NCBI RefSeq assembly: GCF_002744715.1
Contig: NZ_KZ319368.1
Coordinates: 310,001-374,000 of the forward strand
Length of the DNA: 64,000 bases
DNA from: Marinobacter profundi
GTDB taxonomy: Bacteria > Pseudomonadota > Gammaproteobacteria > Pseudomonadales > Oleiphilaceae
Direction of reading: 5' to 3'
Numbering within the stretch: position 1 is the stretch's first letter; each line of letters starts with the position of its first letter. The notes beneath the pieces are model-generated. The model had not been told where the DNA came from, made no database searches, and saw only the letters and a program-made list of their open reading frames with translations. This document shows positions 29,100 to 38,750 of this stretch, in pieces. Position numbers and translations under genes: made by a program.

Positions 29100-29244
29100 G
29101 TCCGATTGTTCACCTTGCAGGTTGGGCAGACACTAGCCGACAGCTCACAGAAAGCTCCCGCAAAAGCACCCTTTTCTATAAAACATAAAGCGCCGGCTGC
29201 GACCGCAGCCCGGCCAGCGCAGATCGTGATGGAGGACAAGGCAA

Positions 29245-30495
29245 ATGAACGGCAAAAAGCTCCTGGTTTCAGGATTGCTGATGCTGCTGCTGACAGCAAC
29301 AGTCGCGGCAGAAACCCTGAAAATCGGCTTGAACTACCCGCAAACCGGCCGCTACAGCGACCAGGGCCTGCAGCAACGGCTGGCCGCCTTCCTGGCAGTA
29401 GAAGAAATCAACAATGCCGGCGGCATCCTCGGCCGTCAGATTGAGCTGGTTATCCGCAACAGTGCCGGCGAACCCGACAAAGGTGCCCGCAACACGGCAG
29501 AGCTGATTGACCGCCATGACGCGCAGATGGTGTTCGGCGGCGTTTCCAGTGCGGTAGCCATTGCCTCGGGAAATGCCGCGCGCGAGCGGGACAGAATCTA
29601 CTTCGGCACGCTAACCTATTCCAATGCCACCACCGGCAGTGCCGGCCACAGGCACATGTTCCGTGAACCCTACAATGCCTGGATGACCGCAAAGGCCCTG
29701 AGCAAATACCTCAACGCACAGCATGCTGGCGAAGAATATTTCTACATCACTTCCGATTACACCTGGGGTTGGTCCGTCGAGAAATCCGTCCGGAAATTTA
29801 CCAACACCGAAGACTCCGGCATGCACCAGGGCGTGACCACGCCTTTCCCGAGAGCGCTGATCACCGATTTTCGCAAGGCGCTGGAAGCGGCGGAGCAAAG
29901 TAATGCCAAGGTACTGATGATGGTGCTGTTCGGGGACGACATGGTACGCGCCCTCAAGGTCGCCCATGACATGGGCCTTACCAGGAAAATGCAGGTCGTG
30001 GTACCCAATCTGACCCTCGGCATGGCCCGCCAGGTTGGCCCCACCATCATGGAAGGCGTAGTTGGTGCTGCTCCCTGGGTCTGGACTGTGCCCTACAAGT
30101 ATGACTACCCTCGTGGCAAGCAGTTTGTGGAAGCCTTCTCCCAGCGCTATGACATGCGGCCGTCCACCTCCGCAGCCTCGGCCTACAGTATCCTGTACCA
30201 ATACAAGGATGCGGTTGAGCGTGCCGGCACAACCGAAACCGGCGCTGTCATCAAGGCACTGGAGGGCCACACTTACAGTTTCCTCAAGGACACTCAGGAG
30301 TGGCGCGCCTTTGACCACCAGAATGTGCAGACTGTGTACGTCGTCAGAATCAATCCCCGCGACAAGGTTGTTGCTGACCCCTACAGCAGCGATTACTTCG
30401 ACATCATCGATTCGATGCCGGGTAACGACGCCGCACAAACCCTGGAAGAGTGGCAGGCCGAGCGCAGGGAGGCTGGCAAGCCCACCTCCCTGTGA
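29245..30495 (+). CDS. Periplasmic ABC substrate-binding protein (branched-chain amino acid/urea type), orphan
   Basis: A 416-residue type I periplasmic binding protein. The signal peptide ends 'ATVAA-ETLK'. It has the family start 'KIGLNYPQTGRYSDQG', the 'EEINNAGGILGRQIELV' helix-strand and 'FGGVSSAVAIASGNAA' ligand loop typical of Leu/Ile/Val, urea and amide receptors. GGAGG lies 9 bases before the ATG. No permease or ATPase genes are adjacent: the flanks are an SSS symporter and glpD. It may serve a distant ABC system, act as a sensor like AmiC, or pass ligand to another carrier. Confidence 0.88.
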   Translation: MNGKKLLVSGLLMLLLTATVAAETLKIGLNYPQTGRYSDQGLQQRLAAFLAVEEINNAGGILGRQIELVIRNSAGEPDKGARNTAELIDRHDAQMVFGGVSSAVAIASGNAARERDRIYFGTLTYSNATTGSAGHRHMFREPYNAWMTAKALSKYLNAQHAGEEYFYITSDYTWGWSVEKSVRKFTNTEDSGMHQGVTTPFPRALITDFRKALEAAEQSNAKVLMMVLFGDDMVRALKVAHDMGLTRKMQVVVPNLTLGMARQVGPTIMEGVVGAAPWVWTVPYKYDYPRGKQFVEAFSQRYDMRPSTSAASAYSILYQYKDAVERAGTTETGAVIKALEGHTYSFLKDTQEWRAFDHQNVQTVYVVRINPRDKVVADPYSSDYFDIIDSMPGNDAAQTLEEWQAERREAGKPTSL

Positions 30496-30552
30496 GCGAA
30501 GCGGTCAAATCATCTGAGTAAAGCCACAGTTAATGTTATCGTTGATGCTGAA

Positions 30553-30586
30553 GGGCCCGATGCCGGTATTGGCAGCGTCCGGGCCC
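30553..30586. other. GC-rich hairpin in the gap before glpD
   Basis: GGGCCCG (30553-30559) pairs with CGGGCCC (30580-30586), with an inner TGCC/GGCA stem (30561-30564 with 30571-30574). There is no following T tract. It could mark the 3' end of the binding-protein message or lie in the glpD leader, 48 bases before the ATG. Only the structure is supported. Confidence 0.35.
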
Positions 30587-30633
30587 GGAAAGGATCGGAA
30601 TATTAAAGGACGATAACGGAGCGGTGGCCCGGC

Positions 30634-32163
30634 ATGGAACAGAACGATTTTGATGTGGTAGTGGTCGGTGGTGGCGTCAACGGCGCCGGCATTGCCATGG
30701 ATGCGGCAGGCCGCGGACTGAAAGTCCTGCTCTGCGAGATGGATGACCTGGCCTCGGCCACCTCCTCCAGCAGCAGCAAGCTTATTCATGGCGGTCTGCG
30801 CTACCTCGAACATTACGAATTCCGCCTGGTGCGGGAGGCTCTCGCGGAGCGGGAAGCACTGCTGCGCAACTCACCGCATATCATGTGGCCTATGCGGTTT
30901 CGCCTGCCCCACCGCCCTCACCTGCGCCCCGCCTGGATGATCCGTACAGGCTTGTTCCTGTACGACCACCTTGCCAAACGGGAATTGCTGCCCGGCTCCC
31001 GCGCAATCACTTTTGACGACAGCGGCCCGCTGAAGCCGGAGATCACCCGTGGCTTCGAATACTCCGACGGCTGGGTTGACGATGCCAGGCTGGTGGTTCT
31101 CACCGCACGCAAGGCTGCTGCCCTCGGCGCATGCATCCGGACTCGCACCAAATGCACCCATGCCGCCCGGGGCCCACAGAGCTGGACCGTCACCCTGGAA
31201 AACACAGTGACAAACCAGCAGCAGGCAGTGACCGCACGCGCCCTGGTCAATGCCACCGGTCCCTGGGTGAGCAAGGTCTTCAGCGATGCCCTCGCGATGC
31301 CGCCGCCCAGGATGATCCGAATGGTAAAAGGCAGCCATATCGTCGTGCCCCGCCTTAACAAGGGTAGCGAAGCCTACATTCTGCAGAATGAGGACGAACG
31401 TATCGTGTTCGTGATTCCCTATGAGGAATCCTTTTCGCTCATCGGCACCACCGATGTCGAGTACAACGGAGACCCGCGGCAGGCCAGGATCTCGCCGGAA
31501 GAAACCCGGTACCTGCTGGATATCGTCAATGCCCACTTCAAGCGTCAGCTCGAAGCCAGTGACGTCATCTGGTCCTATTCCGGGGTGCGGCCACTGATGG
31601 ACGATGAGAACGAGCCTGCCCAGAAGGCTTCAAGGGATTATTCTTTCGAGGTGGACGGTGACCGGGACCTTGCCCCGGTGATTTCGGTATTTGGCGGCAA
31701 AATCACCACCTACCGCAAGCTGGCCGAGGCGGCGACCGACCGGTTGTGCCAGTTCTTTCCCAAAGCCGGCAAACCCTGGACACGGGAGGCCGTGCTGCCC
31801 GGCGGCGACTTTGACACGCCGGAACAGCTACTGGCACAGCTCGGCGAATCCTGTCCCTGGCTTCCCGAACCGTTGCGGCGCAGGTATGTCCGCAGCTACG
31901 GTACCGAGGCCTTCCGGTTGCTTGCCGGCGCGCAAACCCTGGACGACCTCGGACACTGCTTCCTGGGAACGCTGTACCAGCGGGAAGTGGATTATCTGGC
32001 CGAGCATGAATGGGCAATGACCGCCAGCGACGTGTTGTGGCGACGGACCAAGCAGGGCCTTTACGCCAGCCCTGACCAGGTTGCGGCGCTGACCGACTAC
32101 CTGGCAGACAGGGCCGGCGCTAGCGCAACGGCGAGTGCACCGCCTGCCCGAGAATGCTCCTGA
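30634..32163 (+). CDS. glpD: Aerobic glycerol-3-phosphate dehydrogenase
   Basis: GlpD is a membrane-associated flavoprotein that oxidises glycerol-3-phosphate to dihydroxyacetone phosphate and passes electrons to quinone. The 509-residue protein has the FAD dinucleotide motif G12-G-G-V-N-G-A-G19, 'SSSSSKLIHGGLRYLEHYEF' and 'GTTDVEYNGDP'. The next helix-turn region 'VFGGKITTYRKLAE' is also typical. No glpF, glpK or glpR is adjacent. The coding region ends 44 bases inside the convergent uracil-DNA glycosylase-family gene, extending its C terminus with an Ala/Ser/Pro-rich tail. Confidence 0.96.
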   Translation: MEQNDFDVVVVGGGVNGAGIAMDAAGRGLKVLLCEMDDLASATSSSSSKLIHGGLRYLEHYEFRLVREALAEREALLRNSPHIMWPMRFRLPHRPHLRPAWMIRTGLFLYDHLAKRELLPGSRAITFDDSGPLKPEITRGFEYSDGWVDDARLVVLTARKAAALGACIRTRTKCTHAARGPQSWTVTLENTVTNQQQAVTARALVNATGPWVSKVFSDALAMPPPRMIRMVKGSHIVVPRLNKGSEAYILQNEDERIVFVIPYEESFSLIGTTDVEYNGDPRQARISPEETRYLLDIVNAHFKRQLEASDVIWSYSGVRPLMDDENEPAQKASRDYSFEVDGDRDLAPVISVFGGKITTYRKLAEAATDRLCQFFPKAGKPWTREAVLPGGDFDTPEQLLAQLGESCPWLPEPLRRRYVRSYGTEAFRLLAGAQTLDDLGHCFLGTLYQREVDYLAEHEWAMTASDVLWRRTKQGLYASPDQVAALTDYLADRAGASATASAPPARECS

Positions 32164-32740
32164 CCCGGTCCTGCAGGGCCGGGACCACCTCTGCCTCGAA
32201 CCAGGGATTCTGCTTCAGCCAGCCGTTATTGCGGGGGCTCGGATGCGGCAACGGGACGATGTCCGGCCAGAACCGCCGCCAGTTGCGGACATTCGCGGTC
32301 ACCGGCTGCTTCGGCTTGGGCAGGTGCCAGGCGTGGGCATACTGGCCGATCACCAGGGTGAGCTCGATGCACCTGAGGCGCTCGAGGAGCAGTTCCCGCC
32401 AGGCCGGCGCACACTCCGGGCGCGGCGGCAGGTCACCGGACTTGCCGGTACCGGGGTAGCAGAATCCCATTGGCAGGATCGCCATCAGGGTTTCGTCGTA
32501 AAACGTGTCCCGGGTCACCCCCATCCACTGTCGCAACCGGTCACCACTCGGATCATTGAACGGCAGACCGGTTTCATGGACCCGACGCCCGGGCGCCTGC
32601 CCCACCAACAGTATCTTTGAATCCTCACTGAGCTGGATCACCGGTCGCGGACCCAGCGGCAGCTTGTCGGCACACAGGGTGCAACTGCGCACCTGATGCA
32701 CCAGCTCGCGGAACGGCAGCGCCTGGATATCATTAGCCAT
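32120..32740 (-). CDS. Uracil-DNA glycosylase family protein
   Basis: A 206-residue protein of the uracil-DNA glycosylase superfamily. Motif A is 'LLVGQAPGRRVHETGLPFND', like the GEAPG motif of family 4 enzymes, and motif B is 'PLPHPSPRNN'. One CxxC pair ('SCTLCADK') and a further cysteine in 'RPECAPAW' are present, so an iron-sulfur cluster is possible but not certain. Family proteins excise uracil from DNA, though some members lack activity. I chose the ATG at 32740, which has GGGAG 7 bases upstream, over one at 32776. Its last 44 bases overlap glpD on the other strand. Confidence 0.85.
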   Translation of the reverse strand: MANDIQALPFRELVHQVRSCTLCADKLPLGPRPVIQLSEDSKILLVGQAPGRRVHETGLPFNDPSGDRLRQWMGVTRDTFYDETLMAILPMGFCYPGTGKSGDLPPRPECAPAWRELLLERLRCIELTLVIGQYAHAWHLPKPKQPVTANVRNWRRFWPDIVPLPHPSPRNNGWLKQNPWFEAEVVPALQDRVRSILGQAVHSPLR

Positions 32741-32768
32741 CAACAGTCTCCCACTCGGCTCCTTGTGA

Positions 32769-33737
32769 CTAACCATCCGCCGGGTTTTGCAGGGCCGCTG
32801 CGGCCCCCAGCAGGCCCGTAGCGGTTTCTGTGACCAGGTAGACCGGCGTCGACTCCATCAGCGGACGCATCCGGCCCTTATCCTCAAACCCTCTGCGGAA
32901 CGGGCTTGCCAGGAAAAAATCGATTATCCGAGGCAGGATGCCACCGCACAGATACACCCCGCCCTGGCTGCCGAGTGTCAGTGCAGCATTACCCGCCACC
33001 CGACCGAGGATCTCACAGAAGTGCCACAGGGTCCGCCGCGCCAGCAGGTCAGCACCCGCTTGCGCCGCGCGGGTGACCTGTTCAGGTGTCGTCAGCGGAG
33101 CGGCCATGCCCTCGATTTCGGCATGGGCCTGGTAGAGATTCAACAGCCCCTGGCCACTCAGGATCCGCTCCACCGACACCCGTCCGAACCTGGCCTGCAG
33201 GATGCGCAGCAGCGCCATTTCTGCCTCATCGACCGGCGCAAAGTCGACATGCCCGCCTTCGGTTATCAGGGGAATCCACCCCCCGCTCGCCGGCACCAGG
33301 CCGGACACCCCGAGGCCAGTGCCCGGCCCCATCACCAACCGGGGCCGCGACGGGTCTCCCGGGCCGCCACAAACATGTACCAACCGCCCGGGTTCGAGGT
33401 GGGGCACCCCCAGCGCCATGGCGGTAAAATCGTTGATCACCTTCAAGGCACGCCAGCCGAACGCCTTGCACAGCGCCTCCCGGTCAAAATACCACGGGTT
33501 GTTGGTCATCCGGACGAGGTTACCCGACGCCGGCGACGCCACCGCAAGACACGCCTGTACCACGTCCATCCCATCCGCCCGGGTCAGGTAATCCCGAAGC
33601 GCATGCTCCAGATTGGCGTAGCCGGCACAGGGCAATACCTCCACCCCACGCAGCTGTAGCTCGCCCGGCGCCACCAGGGCAAAGCGGGCATTGGTGCCAC
33701 CGACATCGCCCACCAGGGCGTACGGCCGCGCGGTCAT
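32769..33737 (-). CDS. glk: Glucokinase
   Basis: Glk phosphorylates glucose with ATP to glucose-6-phosphate in the cytoplasm. The 322-residue protein is of the bacterial ROK-unrelated glucokinase type. The phosphate motif [10 protein letters not shown] is at residues 9-18, '[13 protein letters not shown]' carries the catalytic aspartate, and '[15 protein letters not shown]' and 'EGGHVDFAP' are family motifs. Its ATG overlaps the edd stop as ATGA, so edd and glk are translated together. Product flows to Zwf encoded 5 kb away. Confidence 0.95.
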   Translation of the reverse strand: MTARPYALVGDVGGTNARFALVAPGELQLRGVEVLPCAGYANLEHALRDYLTRADGMDVVQACLAVASPASGNLVRMTNNPWYFDREALCKAFGWRALKVINDFTAMALGVPHLEPGRLVHVCGGPGDPSRPRLVMGPGTGLGVSGLVPASGGWIPLITEGGHVDFAPVDEAEMALLRILQARFGRVSVERILSGQGLLNLYQAHAEIEGMAAPLTTPEQVTRAAQAGADLLARRTLWHFCEILGRVAGNAALTLGSQGGVYLCGGILPRIIDFFLASPFRRGFEDKGRMRPLMESTPVYLVTETATGLLGAAAALQNPADG

Positions 33738-35554
33738 GCCTGATGATTCCAGAAGTAGCTTGCCCCCTGCTCCGGGGTACTGGCCGACCGCCGCATCCAG
33801 CCAAACAGTTCCCGTCCCAGTCCGGCATGGTGACTGCCGAGGTTCGCCGTTGCCACTTCCCGGCTGGCCAGCTCGTCGTCAGACAGCGCAATGGTCAGCC
33901 GGCCCTTGTCGGCGTCCAGACAAATCCGGTCGCCGTTCCTGACACGGGCCAGCGGACCACCGTCCACCGCCTCCGGATAAACATGGATGGCCGCCGGCAC
34001 CTTACCGGAGGCTCCGGACATACGGCCATCGGTAACCAGGGCCACCCGGAAGCCACGATCCTGTAATACCCCCAGATAGGGCGTCAGCTTGTGCAGTTCC
34101 GGCATGCCATTGGCTTTCGGGCCCTGGAAACGCACCACCACTACGCAATCCCTGTCCAGCTCGCCGGCATTGAAGGCCACCGCCAGTTCGTTCTGATCAT
34201 TGAACACCACCGCGGGTGCTTCAACCCGGTGATGCTCTTTCGCGACGGCAGAGACCTTGATCACACCCCGCCCCAGGTTGCCCTCGAGCACCTTCAGGCC
34301 ACCATCCGGCGCAAAGGGCTCGCTTGCACTGCTGAGAACCGCCGGGTTTGCCGTTTGTGTGGCGGCCGGTGTCCAAACCAGCCGATCACCGCTGAGCTCC
34401 GGCATCCGGGTGTATTGCTCAAGGCCGTGGCCAACTACCGTCTCCACATCATTGTGGAGGTAGCCACCGTTGAGCAGTTCCCGAACCAGGAATGGCGTGC
34501 CGCCGGCCTCGTGAAAGTCATTCACATCCGCCTGGCCATTGGGATAAATCCGGGCCATGGAGGGGACGGCCGACGACAGCTCCGCATAATCGTTCCAGTC
34601 GATGATGATCCCCGCCGCACGGGCAATGGCGACCCAGTGGATGGTATGGTTGGTGGAGCCGCCGGTTACCAGCAGGGCCACCAGGGCATTGACGATACTC
34701 TTCTCATCCACCATGTCAGCCAGGCCGAGGGTCCCGCCATTAGGCCTGGACAAACGGATCACCTGTTCCGTGGCAGCGCGGGTCAACGCATCACGCAACG
34801 GGGTACCGGGGTTGTGGAATGCCGCGCCCGGCAGGTGCAGCCCCATCACTTCCACCAGCAACTGGTTGCTGTTGGCCGTGCCATAAAACGTACATGTGCC
34901 GGGGCTATGGTAGGACCGGCTTTCGGCGTCCAGGAGCTCGTCCCTGCCCACCTTGCCTTCAGCATAGAGCTGGCGGACCCGCTGCTTCTCCTTGTTGGGC
35001 AATCCGGAAGGCATCGGGCCAGCCGGGACAAGAACCGTCGGCAGGTAACCGAAACTCAGCGAACCGATCAGCAGGCCCGGTACGATCTTGTCGCAGATAC
35101 CCAGCAACAGGATGGCATCAAACATGTTATGGCTGAGCGCCACCGCGGTACTCATCGCGATGACATCGCGGGAAAACAGACTCAGTTCCATGCCTGGCTG
35201 GCCCTGGGTCACGCCATCACACATGGCGGGTGTGCCCCCGGCAAACTGGGCTACCGAGCCCATGCCATGGGCAGCCTGGCGAATGACATCGGGGAACGTC
35301 GCATAGGGCTGATGGGCGGAAAGCATATCGTTGTAAGCGGAAACTATGGCCACATTGGCCTTGTTCATCAGCTTGAGGGTGTCTTTGTCGCTCTGCTGAC
35401 ACGCCGCAAAGCCATGCGCCAGATTACCGCAGGACAAGGTCGCCCGCTGTGGCGAGATGGCCTTCAGTGCATTCATCCGGTTCAGGTAATCCTCGCGGGT
35501 GGCCCGGCTGCGCTGGATAATGCGCCGTGTCACCTTGTCAACCGTGGGGTGCAT
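33734..35554 (-). CDS. edd: Phosphogluconate dehydratase
   Basis: Edd dehydrates 6-phosphogluconate to 2-keto-3-deoxy-6-phosphogluconate in the Entner-Doudoroff pathway. The 606-residue protein belongs to the IlvD/Edd family and uses an iron-sulfur cluster. Seen motifs are '[19 protein letters not shown]', '[13 protein letters not shown]', '[11 protein letters not shown]' and the C-terminal '[19 protein letters not shown]'. It heads an edd-glk operon. A HexR-like motif overlaps the presumed -35 region of a promoter with CATAAT at 35640-35645, 86 bases before the start, suggesting repression. Confidence 0.96.
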   Translation of the reverse strand: MHPTVDKVTRRIIQRSRATREDYLNRMNALKAISPQRATLSCGNLAHGFAACQQSDKDTLKLMNKANVAIVSAYNDMLSAHQPYATFPDVIRQAAHGMGSVAQFAGGTPAMCDGVTQGQPGMELSLFSRDVIAMSTAVALSHNMFDAILLLGICDKIVPGLLIGSLSFGYLPTVLVPAGPMPSGLPNKEKQRVRQLYAEGKVGRDELLDAESRSYHSPGTCTFYGTANSNQLLVEVMGLHLPGAAFHNPGTPLRDALTRAATEQVIRLSRPNGGTLGLADMVDEKSIVNALVALLVTGGSTNHTIHWVAIARAAGIIIDWNDYAELSSAVPSMARIYPNGQADVNDFHEAGGTPFLVRELLNGGYLHNDVETVVGHGLEQYTRMPELSGDRLVWTPAATQTANPAVLSSASEPFAPDGGLKVLEGNLGRGVIKVSAVAKEHHRVEAPAVVFNDQNELAVAFNAGELDRDCVVVVRFQGPKANGMPELHKLTPYLGVLQDRGFRVALVTDGRMSGASGKVPAAIHVYPEAVDGGPLARVRNGDRICLDADKGRLTIALSDDELASREVATANLGSHHAGLGRELFGWMRRSASTPEQGASYFWNHQA

Positions 35555-35859
35555 AACGGTTCTCCTCAGGACGATATCAATACCTGCTTGACGATAAACG
35601 AAAGTTTACATACATTTTTCAACCAAACCACCAGAAAACATTATGCTTCCGGGCTTTAATTGATATATTTACTACATTCACACGGCAACTCCGTCAACCG
35701 CGACCCCAAATCCGGGGCGGCCCGCATTGCCAGCAAGACGACAGCAGACAATAATCCTGTACATGACTATAACAGGAAGCCGGCCACTAACCCGAGCCGC
35801 CTCCGGACCGAACAACTGCCACCATCAGACTCTCAGACACTGCACAGAAGGATACAAGC
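35555..35859. promoter_or_regulatory. edd/pyk divergent control region
   Basis: This 305-base gap holds no gene that I can support. It is AT-rich near 35600-35680. On the minus strand a possible -10 for edd is CATAAT (35645 to 35640), with the HexR-like motif placed over the matching -35 position. The half next to pyk has no clear promoter. AAGGA lies 7 bases before the pyk ATG. Confidence 0.5.
35661..35676 (-). promoter_or_regulatory. Candidate HexR operator (edd/pyk gap)
   Basis: On the minus strand the 16 bases read TGTAGTAAATATATCA. They share GTAGTAA and three further fixed positions with the two sites near hexR. The placement in the divergent edd/pyk gap fits the known HexR role in controlling sugar catabolism in pseudomonads and Shewanella. 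Binding is inferred. Confidence 0.5.
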
Positions 35860-37308
35860 ATGCTAAGGCGCACCAAGATTGTCGCCACCCTCGGCCCCGC
35901 CACCGATACTCCGGAATCCCTTGCGGCCATCATTGCCGCCGGTGTTGACGTGACACGACTCAATTTTTCCCATGGCAGCGCCGAGGATCACCTGGAGCGC
36001 GCCCGCCGGGTGCGTGACATTGCCGCCGCCCAGGGCCGGTTCGTTGCCCTCCTCGCCGACCTGCAAGGCCCGAAACTCCGGGTTGCCCGCTTTGCCGACA
36101 ACAAGGTAACCCTCAGGGCTGGCCAGACATTTACCCTTGATGCCACCATGGACAAAGAGGCCGGCAACGAGCACGCCGTTGGCATCGACTACGAACAACT
36201 GATCAATGACGTAAAGCCCGGCGACATCCTTGTCCTCGATGACGGCCGGATCGAGATGGAAGTGCAGTCGGTGGATGACCACTCGATCACCTCCCGGGTG
36301 CTGATCGGCGGCCCGCTCTCGAACAACAAGGGCCTCAACAAGCGCGGCGGCGGACTGTCCGCCAACGCACTGACCGACAAGGACCGGGAAGACATCAAAA
36401 CGGCTGCCCGCCTCGGCGCAGATTATGTTGCAGTGTCATTTGTCCGTACCGCCGAAGACATGCACGTGGCCCGCGCCCTGTTGCGGGAAGCAGGCTCCGA
36501 GGCTGGCCTGGTAGCCAAGATCGAGCGCGCCGAACTGGCCCACGACACCGAAGCGCTGGATGCCGTCATTGAAGCCTCCGACGCGGTCATGGTCGCCCGC
36601 GGTGACCTGGCGGTGGAAATCGGCGATGCCGAGCTGGTTGGCGTGCAGAAACACATCATCGGGCGCGCCCGCGTCCTCAACAAGGTGGTGATCACCGCCA
36701 CCCAGATGATGGAATCGATGATCGACAACCCGATGCCGACCCGGGCAGAGGTCTCCGATGTTGCCAACGCCGTGATGGACTACACCGATGCGGTGATGCT
36801 GTCGGCCGAAACCGCGGTCGGCGACTACCCGAAAGAAGCGGTCGAGGCCATGGTGCGGATCTGCCTGGGAGCCGAGCGACACCCCTCCATGCACCAGTCC
36901 AAGCACCGGATCCACGAAAGCATGTCACGGGTGGACGAGGCCATCGCACTGTCAGCGATGTATGCCGCCAACCATTTGCAAGGGGTAACCGCCATCATCT
37001 GCATGACCGAAACCGGCGCGACACCCTTGCTGATGTCGCGGATCAAATCAAGCCTGCCGATCTTTGCCTACTCCCGCCACCCCGCTACCCAGCACCGGGT
37101 GGCCCTGTACAGGGGGGTACAGACCGTGCCGTTTGATACCGCCACCATTCCCGCCGAGGAGACCAATGCCCGCGGGATCGGTGAGCTGATCCGGCGCGGC
37201 GTGGTCCAGGACGGCGACCTGGTGGTGGTCACCAAGGGGGACTATGGCAATGCCCAGGGTGGCACCAACACCATGAAGATCGTGCGGGTCGGGCAGGACA
37301 TTCGCTGA
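35860..37308 (+). CDS. pyk: Pyruvate kinase
   Basis: Pyk transfers phosphate from phosphoenolpyruvate to ADP, the last step of glycolysis and of the lower Entner-Doudoroff branch. The 482-residue protein begins '[17 protein letters not shown]' with '[14 protein letters not shown]' and has '[12 protein letters not shown]' and the signature '[13 protein letters not shown]'. Its length matches the PykA type. It is divergent from edd-glk and converges on eda with 52 bases between stops; no terminator hairpin is obvious there. Confidence 0.96.
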   Translation: MLRRTKIVATLGPATDTPESLAAIIAAGVDVTRLNFSHGSAEDHLERARRVRDIAAAQGRFVALLADLQGPKLRVARFADNKVTLRAGQTFTLDATMDKEAGNEHAVGIDYEQLINDVKPGDILVLDDGRIEMEVQSVDDHSITSRVLIGGPLSNNKGLNKRGGGLSANALTDKDREDIKTAARLGADYVAVSFVRTAEDMHVARALLREAGSEAGLVAKIERAELAHDTEALDAVIEASDAVMVARGDLAVEIGDAELVGVQKHIIGRARVLNKVVITATQMMESMIDNPMPTRAEVSDVANAVMDYTDAVMLSAETAVGDYPKEAVEAMVRICLGAERHPSMHQSKHRIHESMSRVDEAIALSAMYAANHLQGVTAIICMTETGATPLLMSRIKSSLPIFAYSRHPATQHRVALYRGVQTVPFDTATIPAEETNARGIGELIRRGVVQDGDLVVVTKGDYGNAQGGTNTMKIVRVGQDIR

Positions 37309-37360
37309 GTCTGCGACCACCGGTACCACGGGGCAGGAATCAGGATCACCAGGCAAGCCC

Positions 37361-38008
37361 TCAGAGATCCTGCAGACTGCCCCGCACTTCCTCGGTGATG
37401 GCGCCCCAGTTCTTCGCCGCGACGGCTTCTTTGGGGGTCAGCCAGGTTCCGCCCACCGCTGCGACATTAGGCAAGGCCAGGTAATCTTTCGCGGTGTTGC
37501 GACGGACGCCCCCGGTCGGGCAGAAAGTTACATCACCAAAAGGCCCTGCAAATGCGTTCAGTGCGGCAATACCACCGGATACCGCCGCCGGGAAAAACTT
37601 GAACTCTCTATAGCCCAGCGCATACCCCATCATCAGCTCGGACACTGTTGCAATACCCGGCAGCAACGGCACCTCCGACGTCAGGCCAAACTCCAGGATC
37701 GCTCCGGTGACCCCCGGCGTGACAACAAACTGGGCACCCGCCGCCTCGACGGCACGATACTGTTCAACACCGGTCACCGTTCCGGCCCCCACCCAAACCT
37801 CCGGCAACGCCTCACGGAGCTGCCGGATCGCGGGCAAACCGTGCGGGGTTCTCAGGGTAATTTCCAGCACCCTGACTCCCCCTTCCACCAGCGCCCGACA
37901 CAAGGGCAATGCTTCATCAGGATGATTGAGGGTGATCACCGGCACCAGCGGGCTGGCGCTGAGCACCGCGCGCACCCGGTCTCGATGAAAATCAGATAAT
38001 GTCGTCAT
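37361..38008 (-). CDS. eda: KDPG aldolase
   Basis: Eda cleaves 2-keto-3-deoxy-6-phosphogluconate into pyruvate and glyceraldehyde-3-phosphate. The 215-residue TIM-barrel protein carries the Schiff-base lysine in 'YREFKFFPAAVSGG', the catalytic glutamate in 'VRVLEITLRTPHG' and phosphate loops 'FCPTGGVRRNTA' and 'AVGGTWLTPKE'. GGAGG lies 7 bases before the ATG. It is the third gene of zwf-pgl-eda, 22 bases after pgl, so all Entner-Doudoroff enzymes are present in this window. Confidence 0.96.
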   Translation of the reverse strand: MTTLSDFHRDRVRAVLSASPLVPVITLNHPDEALPLCRALVEGGVRVLEITLRTPHGLPAIRQLREALPEVWVGAGTVTGVEQYRAVEAAGAQFVVTPGVTGAILEFGLTSEVPLLPGIATVSELMMGYALGYREFKFFPAAVSGGIAALNAFAGPFGDVTFCPTGGVRRNTAKDYLALPNVAAVGGTWLTPKEAVAAKNWGAITEEVRGSLQDL

Positions 38009-38030
38009 GGCAATCCTCCAGAACTTGGGC

Positions 38031-38750
38031 TCAGGGGCTCCAGAAAATCCGCAGTCCCGGTTTCAGGAAGGCGCGGACAGGCATGGACGCGATGTCGCCC
38101 GGGTGCTCACAGGCGGCTCTCAGGGTATCAAGCTTATCTTCACCACGGATGTGCAGCGCCACCGAACGAGCCGCAACCAGCACCGGCAGGGTCAGGGTTA
38201 CCCGGGCCTGCCGCTGGGACGGCGGATGCACCGCACACACCCGCCTGCCGCCGCCCGGCGCCAGTGCTTCTGGCAGCTCCGGGGCGTCGGGAAACAGCGA
38301 CGCGGTATGACCGTCAGCGCCCATGCCGAGGACCAGCATATCCAGCGGCCAGGCCACCTGCGCCAGCGCCGCCTCCACCGCGGCCAGCCCGGCCTCCGGA
38401 CTGTCGCCCGACTGCTTCAGCGAGACATAGTTCGCCGACGCAGCCTGGTGTTGCAAAAGATGCGCCCGCACCAGCCGGGTATTGCTGGCATCATCCCGGA
38501 CATCCACCCAACGCTCATCCGCCAGCAACACGTCTACCCGGTGCCAGTCCAGGGCCTTGCGTGACAGCGCCTCAAAAAATGGCCGCGGCGTGGCACCTCC
38601 GGAAACCGCCAGGCTGGCACGGCCTCGCCCGGCAAGAGCCTGCTCCAGCTCGCTCGCCACAGCGGCAGCCAGCCGCCCGGCCACTTCCTGCGCCGAATCC
38701 GCCACCACCAGGTCAACCCCGCGGGGCAGCGCCAGTTCAGGCATCCTCAT
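38031..38750 (-). CDS. pgl: 6-phosphogluconolactonase
   Basis: Pgl hydrolyses 6-phosphogluconolactone to 6-phosphogluconate. The 239-residue protein is of the DevB/Pgl type related to glucosamine-6-phosphate isomerases. Motifs are '[16 protein letters not shown]', 'VLLADERWV', '[11 protein letters not shown]' and '[18 protein letters not shown]'. The start overlaps the zwf stop by 14 bases, so translation is coupled. An ATG six bases further in (38744) is a possible alternative. Confidence 0.94.
   Translation of the reverse strand: MRMPELALPRGVDLVVADSAQEVAGRLAAAVASELEQALAGRGRASLAVSGGATPRPFFEALSRKALDWHRVDVLLADERWVDVRDDASNTRLVRAHLLQHQAASANYVSLKQSGDSPEAGLAAVEAALAQVAWPLDMLVLGMGADGHTASLFPDAPELPEALAPGGGRRVCAVHPPSQRQARVTLTLPVLVAARSVALHIRGEDKLDTLRAACEHPGDIASMPVRAFLKPGLRIFWSP

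Noticed and set aside
34091..35659. A 522-codon open frame on the plus strand
   Set aside because: It is antisense to edd and lacks any family motif.
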